Notes under the pieces: generated by a model | Databases searched by the model: none | The model's input: only the letters and a program-made list of their open reading frames with translations | Told to the model about the DNA's origin: nothing | Source of the DNA: DASXMR01 sp036495525 | GTDB taxonomy: Bacteria > Actinomycetota > Actinomycetes > Streptosporangiales > Streptosporangiaceae | Reading direction: 5' to 3' | Assembly: GCA_036495525.1 (NCBI GenBank) | Contig: DASXMR010000134.1 | Location: forward strand, 67,321-131,320 | DNA length: 64,000 nucleotides | Made by a program: the position numbers and the translations under genes | Shown: in pieces, positions 49,630-56,569 of the stretch | Layout: every line of letters starts with the position of its first letter | Position numbering within the stretch: the stretch's first letter is position 1

Positions 49630-49702
49630 GGCCCCGTCGTCTAGCGGCCCAGGACGCCGCCCTCTCAAGGCGGTAGCGCCGGTTCAAATCCGGTCGGGGC
49701 TA
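49630..49702 (+). tRNA. tRNA-Glu (anticodon CTC)
   Basis: The acceptor GGCCCCG (49630-49636) pairs with CGGGGCT (49695-49701), discriminator A. The anticodon arm is CCGCC-CTCTCAA-GGCGG, so the anticodon is CTC, for GAG codons. The T arm is GCCGG-TTCAAAT-CCGGT. Length is 73 bases, and CCA is not encoded. It is a substrate class for MnmA-type chemistry only at U34; this tRNA has C34 and is not thiolated. Confidence 0.95.
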
Positions 49703-49722
49703 CTCATGAAGTAGCAGGTCAC

Positions 49723-49752
49723 AGCCCGGTTCCTGTCTCTGGGAGCCGGGCT
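49723..49752 (+). terminator. Hairpin after tRNA-Glu
   Basis: AGCCCGG (49723-49729) pairs with CCGGGCT (49746-49752), with partly paired TCC/GGGA inside. It begins 21 bases after the tRNA. No T-run follows, so it is a likely but untested terminator. Confidence 0.5.
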
Positions 49753-50063
49753 CGATCGTGTCGCTGGCCGGTGGTGCCTGCTGCCGTCATGACCCTTTTC
49801 GCGCCTGCCTGGCCTGCGGTGGCACTGGCAGCACAGAGCGCCGTGAAACCGGCGAGCCAGCGAAGGCTGGCAACATCCAGCCCGGACTGCGGGTGAATGA
49901 GCAGCCAGAAGGCCCCGTTACCACGTCGTGGTGAGCGGGCATTGCTCCTTCGGGGCAGCTGCCGGCAGGATGAGGCAGCAGCTCGGCTCAGGGGCGGTCG
50001 CTTTGACCTGGGGCCGTCACCTCGCGCGGGGTCCGATGCTGACATGCGCCGGAGGCGTTGGTG
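49753..50063. other. Gap between tRNA-Glu and pfkB
   Basis: I see no gene. Open frames across it have no motifs. No copy of the tRNA 3' end was found nearby, so there is no sign of an integrated element at this tRNA. CGGAGG at 50050-50055 is the ribosome site of the next gene. Confidence 0.4.
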
Positions 50064-51062
50064 ATGAGTGACATGAAGACGCGGGCGCGCCGCAAGGTTG
50101 CTGTGCTGGGCTCGATCCCCCGCGACCAGATCCTGACCCATGCTGGTGAGCGGTTCAGCAAGTACGGCTGCGTCATGTATACGGCGGTTGCGCTCTCTGC
50201 CCTGCTGGATCCGGGCGACACGGTCGTCCCCGTGTCACACGTCCGGCGCGAGGACGAGGGTCCGATCAAGCAGATCCTGGAGTCCTTCCCGAATATCGAC
50301 ACCTCCGGCATAACGTCGCTGGCCGACCAGGGTGACGTGGTCGAGCTGCGTTATCTCGACCAGAATCGCCGGGTCGAGCGGCAGACGAGCTTCATGAACC
50401 CGGTCCTGCCTGCCGACGTCGAGAAGGTCCTCGACGCCGACGTGTTCGTCTGTGTCCCCATCACCGACTATGAGGTGGGGCAGCCAACGCTGCGGCACAT
50501 CAAGGAGAACAGCAGCGCAACCGTGCTGCTGGACGCCCACGGTCCTGCGACGACGCTGACCCGCAGCGGCGAGCGCCATCCGCGGGTGTGGGCCGACCAG
50601 GACGTGTGGCTTCCCTACGTCGACATCCTCAAGATGAACCTCGACGAGGCGACCTCGACGTGGCTCGGTGAGTCTGCGCAGGTGGCCGCCGAGCCGCCGA
50701 GGCTGAGCGACGAACGGCTGCGCGACCTGGCGCGACACTGCCTGGACCGCGGCGTCGGAGCGGTATGCGTGACCCTCGACGAGCGGGGCTGCGGAGCCTT
50801 TTTCCTTGACGGCTCTGGCGGGGTCGCCGAGGAGTACGTCGATCGCATCGAGGTGAAGGATGTCGTGGATACGACCGGAGCCGGGGACTCGTTCGCTGGC
50901 GGACTAGCGTACGGCTACCTGACATACCGGGATTACGTCGTGGCCTGCCAGTACGGGAATGCCATGGGCGCCCAGCGCTGCGCCGGCACGGATCTGGACG
51001 TCTACCTGCCACGGGCGGAAACCGAGCGGCAGATCCTCGCGGCGTACGGCCCCCGGTCCTAG
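50064..51062 (+). CDS. PfkB-family carbohydrate kinase
   Basis: ATG 50064 is eight bases after CGGAGG; TTG and GTG codons just before are weaker. The 332-residue ribokinase-fold protein ends with VKDVVDTTGAGDSFAGGLAYGYLTYRD, where Asp275 in TGAGD is the catalytic base. The N-terminal KVAVLGSIPRDQILTHAGERFSKYGCVMYTAVALSALL differs from typical GGN motifs, and fits the less studied adenosine/sugar kinase-like members. The substrate is unknown. It is 166 bases ahead of a GH65 gene, so a sugar released by that enzyme is a candidate. Confidence 0.88.
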   Translation: MSDMKTRARRKVAVLGSIPRDQILTHAGERFSKYGCVMYTAVALSALLDPGDTVVPVSHVRREDEGPIKQILESFPNIDTSGITSLADQGDVVELRYLDQNRRVERQTSFMNPVLPADVEKVLDADVFVCVPITDYEVGQPTLRHIKENSSATVLLDAHGPATTLTRSGERHPRVWADQDVWLPYVDILKMNLDEATSTWLGESAQVAAEPPRLSDERLRDLARHCLDRGVGAVCVTLDERGCGAFFLDGSGGVAEEYVDRIEVKDVVDTTGAGDSFAGGLAYGYLTYRDYVVACQYGNAMGAQRCAGTDLDVYLPRAETERQILAAYGPRS

Positions 51063-51228
51063 GAGCAAGTTCGCGGGCGGTTCTCGCTGCTCTCCCGTTT
51101 CCCCTTTCGCGGCCCGATCCCCTAGGCGCCTGAGTCCAGCACATGCAGAACGAGCGGAGCGGGTACACCATGGAGGCGGCCGGCCCGCCGTCGTGACCGC
51201 AAGGGCGGCCGCGACGGCTGGAGGTGCT

Positions 51229-53631
51229 GTGGACGGTTTTTTGCTCGCCTATGACGGCTTCGATCCCGAAGCCGAGGGGCTGCGGGAGGCGCTGACCTCC
51301 ACCGGCAACGGCTACCTCTGCGCCCGCGGCGCCGCGGAGTGGGAAGAGGCCGACGGCGTGCACTATCCGGGCACCTACGCGCACGGCGGCTACAACCGCG
51401 AGACGACCATCCTTGGCGGGCTGCCCGTACTCAACGAGGACCTGGTCAACCTGCCGAACTGGCTGGTCCTCAAGCTGCGCATCGAAGGCGAGGAGGTGAT
51501 CAGGCTCGCCGCGGTCGAACTGGTCAGCTACCGCCACGAGCTCGACATCCGGAACGCGACGTGCGCTCGCAAGGTCCGCTTTCGCGATGCCAGCGGGCGC
51601 GAGACAACGCTGCTGAGCCGCCGGTTCGTCAGCATGGCCGACGTTCACCACGCCGCGATCGAGTGGACGCTCATCGCGGAGAACTGGTCGGGCCAGGTCG
51701 AGGTGATCTCGGCACTCGACAGCCGGGTGAGCAACGGCGGTGTGGCACGCTACCGGCAGCTCGAGGGCCGCCACCTGAACCCCGTTTCGCCCCGGACGTT
51801 CGGGCCCGAGGTCATCGCGCTGAAGGCCGAGACCCGGCAGTCGAACCTGTACATCAGCCAGGCGACCCGCACCCGGGTTTTCAGCGACGGGCAGCAGCTG
51901 CCAGTGGCCAGGACGCTGTACCAGATGGAGGACTACATTCAGCAGGTGCTGGCCTTCGACGTCCGCCAGGGCGTCGCCACCCGGGTCGAGAAGACGGTGG
52001 CGTTCTACACCTCACGCGATCCGGCGGTCAGTGACACTCTGGTCAGAGCGGCTACGTCCGCGGCCCGGCACGACGAATTCGCCGCCTCGCTCCGGCGCCA
52101 CGCTGCCGCGTGGGACGAACTGTGGCGGCAGTGTGACATGCCCGCGGCAGGAAACGATGAGGTGCAGCAGCTGCTCCGGCTGCACATCGGGCACCTCCTC
52201 CAGGTCTGCTCCAGGCACACCGCCGACCTGGACGCGGGGCTGCCAGCGCGCGGGCTCAACGGCGAGGCGTACCGCGGGCACGTCTTCTGGGACGAGATCT
52301 ACGCGTTCCCGTTCTTCAACTTCCGCCTGCCGGAGGTCACCCGCGGGCTGCTGATGTATCGCTACCGCCGGATGGGGGAGGCGCGGGCAGCGGCCAGGGA
52401 CGAAGGATGGCAGGGCGCGATGTTCCCCTGGCAGAGCGGCAGCGAGGGTACCGAGGAAAGTCAGCGGGTCCACCTCAACCCGCTGTCCGGCCGCTGGGAG
52501 CCCGACCTCAGCCACAATCAGCGTCACGTCAGCGCCGCCATCTTCTACAACGTCTGGAACTTTGTCCAGGCCACCCATGACCTGGAGTTCCTCGACGGCT
52601 ACGGCGCGGAGATGATGCTGGAAATCGCGCGCTTCTGGGCATCGATCGCCCACTTCAACCCGGAGCGGGAGCGCTATGAGATCCACGGCGTGATGGGCCC
52701 CGACGAGTTCCACGAGAAGTACCCGGACGCGGCGGAGGGCGGGCTGCGCAACAACGCTTACACCAACATCATGGTGGCGTGGCTGTGCGATATCGCCGGC
52801 AAAGTGCTGACGCTGCTCCCCGGCAGCCGCGCCGAGGACCTGCGGGCGCGGCTGAGCATCCGAGACGACGAGCTGGCCCGATGGCAGGACATGAGCCGCC
52901 GGATGTTCGTGCCCTTCCACGGCGACCGGATCATCAGCCAGTTCGAGGGCTATGGCGACCTGGAGGAACTCGACTGGGACGCGTACCGGGCGAAGTACGG
53001 CAACATCCAGCGGCTCGACCGGATACTGAGGGCGGAAGGCAACGACCCGAACCGTTACAAGATCACCAAGCAGGCCGACACGGTGATGCTCTTCTTTCTC
53101 TTCTCCGGCGAGGAGCTGCGCGAGATCTTCGGGCGGCTCGGGTACGACTACGGTGACGACATCGCCATGCGGAACGTGACCTACTACGACCAGCGGACTT
53201 CGCACGGCTCGACGCTGAGCTTTGTCACCCACGCGGGGGTGCTCGCGGGCCTCGACCCGCAGAGCTCGTGGGACCGGTTCCTCGTCGCCCTGCGCAGCGA
53301 TGCGGACGACATCCAGGGCGGGACTACGAAGGAAGGGATCCACCTGGGTGTCATGGCCGGGACCCTCGACGTCATGCAGCGGTACTACGCGGGTGCCCGC
53401 ATCCGCGACGACGTTCTGTACTTCGATCCCCGGCTGCCGACCGGGCTCGCTGGCCTGTCGTTCCCCGTGCAGTTCCGCGAGACCCCGGTCCTCGTTACGC
53501 TCAGCGCCGGCCGGCTGACGCTCGCCGTTCATCCCGAGCGCGCGAGTCACCCGATACTGGCCGGCATACCCGGTGATGTCCGCGAGCTGCGGCCGGGAGA
53601 TCAGGCCGTATTTGAGCTCAGCCGGGCGTGA
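51229..53631 (+). CDS. Glycoside hydrolase family 65 (disaccharide phosphorylase/hydrolase)
   Basis: GTG 51229 has GGAGGT upstream and leads into VDGFLLAYDGFDPEAEGLREALTSTGNGYLCARGAAEW; GTG 51193 is an alternative. The product is about 800 residues, usual for GH65. The N-terminal beta-sandwich is followed by an (alpha/alpha)6 domain. RGHVFWDEIYAFPFFNFRLPEVTRGLLMYRYRRM, and the catalytic acid Glu493 in EIHGVMGPDEFHEKYP, are clear, as are LNNAY-like LRNNAYTNIMVAWLC, KITKQADTVMLFFL, and TYYDQRTSHGSTLSFVTHA (phosphate loop region in phosphorylases). It should act on trehalose, kojibiose, maltose or similar. Confidence 0.92.
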   Translation: MDGFLLAYDGFDPEAEGLREALTSTGNGYLCARGAAEWEEADGVHYPGTYAHGGYNRETTILGGLPVLNEDLVNLPNWLVLKLRIEGEEVIRLAAVELVSYRHELDIRNATCARKVRFRDASGRETTLLSRRFVSMADVHHAAIEWTLIAENWSGQVEVISALDSRVSNGGVARYRQLEGRHLNPVSPRTFGPEVIALKAETRQSNLYISQATRTRVFSDGQQLPVARTLYQMEDYIQQVLAFDVRQGVATRVEKTVAFYTSRDPAVSDTLVRAATSAARHDEFAASLRRHAAAWDELWRQCDMPAAGNDEVQQLLRLHIGHLLQVCSRHTADLDAGLPARGLNGEAYRGHVFWDEIYAFPFFNFRLPEVTRGLLMYRYRRMGEARAAARDEGWQGAMFPWQSGSEGTEESQRVHLNPLSGRWEPDLSHNQRHVSAAIFYNVWNFVQATHDLEFLDGYGAEMMLEIARFWASIAHFNPERERYEIHGVMGPDEFHEKYPDAAEGGLRNNAYTNIMVAWLCDIAGKVLTLLPGSRAEDLRARLSIRDDELARWQDMSRRMFVPFHGDRIISQFEGYGDLEELDWDAYRAKYGNIQRLDRILRAEGNDPNRYKITKQADTVMLFFLFSGEELREIFGRLGYDYGDDIAMRNVTYYDQRTSHGSTLSFVTHAGVLAGLDPQSSWDRFLVALRSDADDIQGGTTKEGIHLGVMAGTLDVMQRYYAGARIRDDVLYFDPRLPTGLAGLSFPVQFRETPVLVTLSAGRLTLAVHPERASHPILAGIPGDVRELRPGDQAVFELSRA

Positions 53632-53671
53632 CTCACGGGCGGCCGGATTCGGCGTAGTGGCGCTCTGCCGT

Positions 53672-53744
53672 GCTCCGACCTCCGTGCGGCCGGCGCGCAT
53701 CCCGCCGTCCCCGCACCGACGACAATGAAGTCGTACCTTTCCAT
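53672..53744 (-). pseudogene. N-terminal relic of a GMC oxidoreductase
   Basis: On the minus strand ATG 53744 starts MERYDFIVVGAGTAGCAPAARRSEHG. This matches the FAD-binding start of GMC (choline/glucose dehydrogenase-type) oxidoreductases, with GxGxxG and the C(V/A)xAARxSE pattern. After about 25 residues the match ends and the frame stops inside the GH65 3' end about 20 codons later. It is a 5' stub left by deletion or by insertion of the sugar module. Confidence 0.6.
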
Positions 53745-53771
53745 TGCGTGCTCCATCGATATCAGGCGCCG

Positions 53772-54731
53772 TCACCGGGACACCGGCACCTGATGCCAGA
53801 GGCCGCCGTTCAGGTTGAGGTCGTTGCCTCTTGCCTGGCCGGGCGCCGAGTCGCCGATGTAGGTGTACAGCGGGTGACCGTTGTAGGTGAGCTGGTGCGC
53901 GCCGCCGGTGCGGGTGATCGTGCCGACCTTGCCCGGTAGGCCTGCGCCGGCCGCGGGAGTGCCAGTCACCGGAGGCCAGTACGCGGCGCAGCTGCCGTAG
54001 CATCTGGAGCCGGCCGGGGTGTCGGGTGCGAACGAGTAGAGCGTGAAGCCCTTCGCATTGGTCAGCACCGTCGTCCCGCCGATTGTGCCGGTCTTCAGGG
54101 CCGCCCCCGTGGCCGCTGGTCCCGTCGAGCTGGCTCCCGCCACCGCGACCCCGAGCAGCACCGCCCCCGCCACCGCCAGGGCGGCGGCGGTCATCCCGGC
54201 TGCCCGTCCGATCGCGGCCGGGATCTGGGCAGGGAATGCGGCCGATGCCGCGCGCCCGGCTGACGCAGCCGGGGCGGGTGCCAGCGCGAGCGCGGCCAGG
54301 ACCGCGAACGCGGCCACCTCGACGGCGCCCGCCGCGATGCCGGCGGTCGTGCGGACCTCGGTGAATCCGAACAGCCCCACCCAGACTGACAGCAGGTAGC
54401 CAGCCAGGGTGGCAAGGGCGAAGCCCGCTCCGGCGGCGGCGGCCAGCCGGCCGCTGACGACGAACCGCGCGGGGATGGCCAGCACAGCGAGCCCGATGCC
54501 GAAGGCCGCGATCACTTGCAGCAGGAACAGCCAGCCGATCGTCGGGATCGACCGGTAGCCGGTCAGGTAAAGGTCGAGATGGATCGCTGCAGTTGCAATC
54601 AGCAGACCAGACCCCGCCACCCGCAGGATGGCCAGGGGCCAGCCGCGCGGCGGCGGTCCTGCGTGCCCGCGTGCGGCTGGCCCCGCCGCCGTCGTAGCTG
54701 ACCTGACCATGCTGTCCCGGTGCTGCGTCAT
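53772..54731 (-). CDS. Multipass membrane protein fused to a COG4315 secreted repeat domain
   Basis: The 319-residue protein has about five or six hydrophobic helices in residues 30-200 (ILRVAGSGLLIATAAIHLDLYLTGYRSIPTIGWLFLLQVIAAFGIGLAVLAIP and others). The C-terminal about 100 residues are a COG4315/lipoprotein_15 unit: TVLTNAKGFTLYSFAPDTPAGSRCYGSCAAYWPPV and LTYNGHPLYTYIGDSAPGQARGNDLNLNGGLWHQVPV. That domain should face outside. It forms an operon with the lipoprotein upstream, which has the same domain. Function is unknown; the paired cysteines (CYGSC) may form a disulfide. Confidence 0.85.
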   Translation of the reverse strand: MTQHRDSMVRSATTAAGPAARGHAGPPPRGWPLAILRVAGSGLLIATAAIHLDLYLTGYRSIPTIGWLFLLQVIAAFGIGLAVLAIPARFVVSGRLAAAAGAGFALATLAGYLLSVWVGLFGFTEVRTTAGIAAGAVEVAAFAVLAALALAPAPAASAGRAASAAFPAQIPAAIGRAAGMTAAALAVAGAVLLGVAVAGASSTGPAATGAALKTGTIGGTTVLTNAKGFTLYSFAPDTPAGSRCYGSCAAYWPPVTGTPAAGAGLPGKVGTITRTGGAHQLTYNGHPLYTYIGDSAPGQARGNDLNLNGGLWHQVPVSR

Positions 54732-54766
54732 CTGTCTGTCCTCCGGTTGCTCTGGTGCGGTCCGGA

Positions 54767-55318
54767 TCAGTAGCCGCCGGTGCCGGCGCCTGATGACGAG
54801 CCGCCTGCAGGCGCGCTTCCTGAGGTGGTGACCTCATGCCACATGCCGCCGAACGCGGTCAGGCCGTTTCCCTTGGCCTGGCCGGGAGCGGTATCGCCGA
54901 CGAAGGTGTAGAGCGGGTGCCCGTCGAAGGTGGCCTGGGCTGAGCCGCTGGATCGCTGGATCGTGCCGAACGTGCCCATAGCACCGGACGTCTTCGCCGG
55001 CCCCTTCACCGGCGGCCAGTTCTGCGCGCACGCTCCGTTGCAGTTGGACTTGGTGGCGGTGTCAGGGGCGAACGCGTAGAGCGTGAAGCCCTTGCTGTTG
55101 GTCAGCACCGTGGCGCCGCCGATCGTGGCGGTCTTGAGGGTGCTCGAGGCCGCTGAAACGGGACTGCCGGACGCCGAAGAGCTCCCAGAGGAGCTCCCGG
55201 ATGAGCCGCCGGACGAGCCGCACGCCCCCAGTACTACGGCGGCAGCGACGGCGGCGAGCAGGGCCAGCACCAGCCAGGGACGCCTGAGCACGTCCCGCTG
55301 GGTGAGTGACTTGATCAT
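54767..55318 (-). CDS. COG4315 lipoprotein
   Basis: ATG 55318 follows GGGAGG; the longer frame upstream is not used. The 183-residue protein has signal MIKSLTQRDVLRRPWLVLALLAAVAAAVVLGACGSSGG, with lipobox LGAC. A Gly/Ser linker follows. The COG4315 domain repeats the pattern of the next gene: ATVLTNSKGFTLYAFAPDTATKSNCNGACAQNWPPVKG and ATFDGHPLYTFVGDTAPGQAKGNGLTAFGGMWHEVTTSG. It is anchored at the outer face of the membrane. Its partner has the same domain fused to membrane helices. The region 55319-55568 upstream shows no gene. Confidence 0.9.
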   Translation of the reverse strand: MIKSLTQRDVLRRPWLVLALLAAVAAAVVLGACGSSGGSSGSSSGSSSASGSPVSAASSTLKTATIGGATVLTNSKGFTLYAFAPDTATKSNCNGACAQNWPPVKGPAKTSGAMGTFGTIQRSSGSAQATFDGHPLYTFVGDTAPGQAKGNGLTAFGGMWHEVTTSGSAPAGGSSSGAGTGGY

Positions 55319-55568
55319 TGCTTCCTCCCTAGTCAGGTCCCCCCGGGCCCCCTCTGCGCCGGGGGGACGCTGACGGTTCCCCGTGTAACCGACGATGCCG
55401 CGCCCGCTGTTCTGGCGCATCGCGGCGAGCCCCCAGGGTGACCACCCGGCCAGCAGGAACTGCCGGCCTGCCCGCTAGCAGGTATGGGCCGGGGCAAAGT
55501 CACTGCAGCGGGACGTGGCGCGGACTAGCGAAGGGCGGTAGCGGACGGGCCGCCTGCCGCCTGCAGGC

Positions 55569-56222
55569 TCAGCGGGCGTCGAGGAAGGTGATCACGGCGA
55601 GGACGCGGCGGTGATCATCGTCGGCCTCGGTGAGGTTCAGCTTGGTGAGGATGCCGCGGACGTGCTTCTCAACGGTTCCCTCGGTGACCCACAGCCGCCG
55701 TCCGATGCCTGAGTTGGACCGCCCTTCGGCCATCAGCGCGAGCACCTCGCGCTCGCGGGCGCTGAGGGCTTCGAGGGGGTCGTCGCGCCGGCTGGCGGTC
55801 ACCAGCTCACGGACCAGCGCAGGGTCCACGACTGAGCCCCCGCTGACGACCCGCTGGAGGGTGTCGAGGAATTCGTCCACATCGGAGACCCGGCTCTTCA
55901 GCAGGTAGCCGATCCGGCGTCCGCTGGCCAGCAGCTCCATGGCGTGCTCGACCTCGGCGTAGGCCGACAGCACCAGGATGGCGGTATCGGGCATTTCGCG
56001 GCGGATCATCCGGGCCGCCTGCAGTCCCTCAGTAGTGTGCGTTGGCGGCATCCGGATGTCGGCCACGACCAGCTCAGGCGCGGTCTCGCGGGCCATGGCG
56101 AGCAGTCCCGTCCCGTCGCCCGCCTGCCCCACCACCTGATAACCGGAGCGCTCGAGCAGGCTGGCCAGGCCCTCACGAAGCAGGACGTCATCCTCAGCCA
56201 GGAGCACCCGCGGGCCGCTCAT
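55569..56222 (-). CDS. LuxR/NarL-type response regulator
   Basis: From ATG 56222 (MSGPRVLLAEDDVLLREGLASLLERSGYQVVGQAGDG) it has 217 residues; ATG 56279 is an alternative. The receiver has acidic pair D11-D12, phospho-acceptor Asp55 in ELVVADIRMPP, and K in GYLLKSRVSD. The C-terminal LuxR HTH reads DPLEALSAREREVLALMAEGRSNSGIGRRLWVTEGTVEKHVRGILTKLNL. It is divergent from the triple-GAF kinase gene and is the likely partner of that kinase. The operon that includes the COG4315 genes lies just downstream and could be a target. Confidence 0.92.
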   Translation of the reverse strand: MSGPRVLLAEDDVLLREGLASLLERSGYQVVGQAGDGTGLLAMARETAPELVVADIRMPPTHTTEGLQAARMIRREMPDTAILVLSAYAEVEHAMELLASGRRIGYLLKSRVSDVDEFLDTLQRVVSGGSVVDPALVRELVTASRRDDPLEALSAREREVLALMAEGRSNSGIGRRLWVTEGTVEKHVRGILTKLNLTEADDDHRRVLAVITFLDAR

Positions 56223-56569
56223 GCTGCGACCGTCACCGTTCCGCCGGGACGGGCCGGCCAGGGGCCGGCTGTCGGTCATGCTTGCATTATCGACCCTGCC
56301 GCTGCCAGGTCGCCTGGCGGCCACGTCGGGCGACGGTCAGGCCTCGCCGCGCGGGCTCGGAGCGCCAGGTGGCTAGTCTCGACTTTAGGACGGCGCCGGG
56401 CAGCCTCCGCCGGACGTACCGAGCCGGCCAGGCAGGGCAGCCGGGCCGGCCTGGTGATCGGGCCGGCGGCGGGGGCTGCCCAGGGCGAAATCGTCCTGGC
56501 CGTCGCGGCGGGCGCGGCGTTCGCTGCCGCAACCGACCGCGACCGGGCCGGGTCAGGTCAGGAGCGGCT
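56223..56569. other. Divergent promoter region of the response regulator and kinase
   Basis: No gene is recognised in this 347-base stretch. Open frames here are Arg/Pro-rich shadows. The promoters of both divergent genes must lie here. AGGAG at 56560-56564 is the ribosome site of the kinase. Confidence 0.5.

Noticed and set aside
49703..50063. Integrated element at tRNA-Glu
   Set aside because: No copy of the tRNA 3' end, integrase or excisionase was seen downstream.
49719..50141. Minus-strand 140-residue open frame
   Set aside because: Composition is Arg/Ala-rich without domain motifs, and it overlaps the pfkB start and the tRNA hairpin.
52012..54837. Minus-strand 941-residue open frame over the GH65 gene
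   Set aside because: It is the antisense of a well-recognised GH65 gene and of the COG4315 gene in another frame, with no domain of its own.
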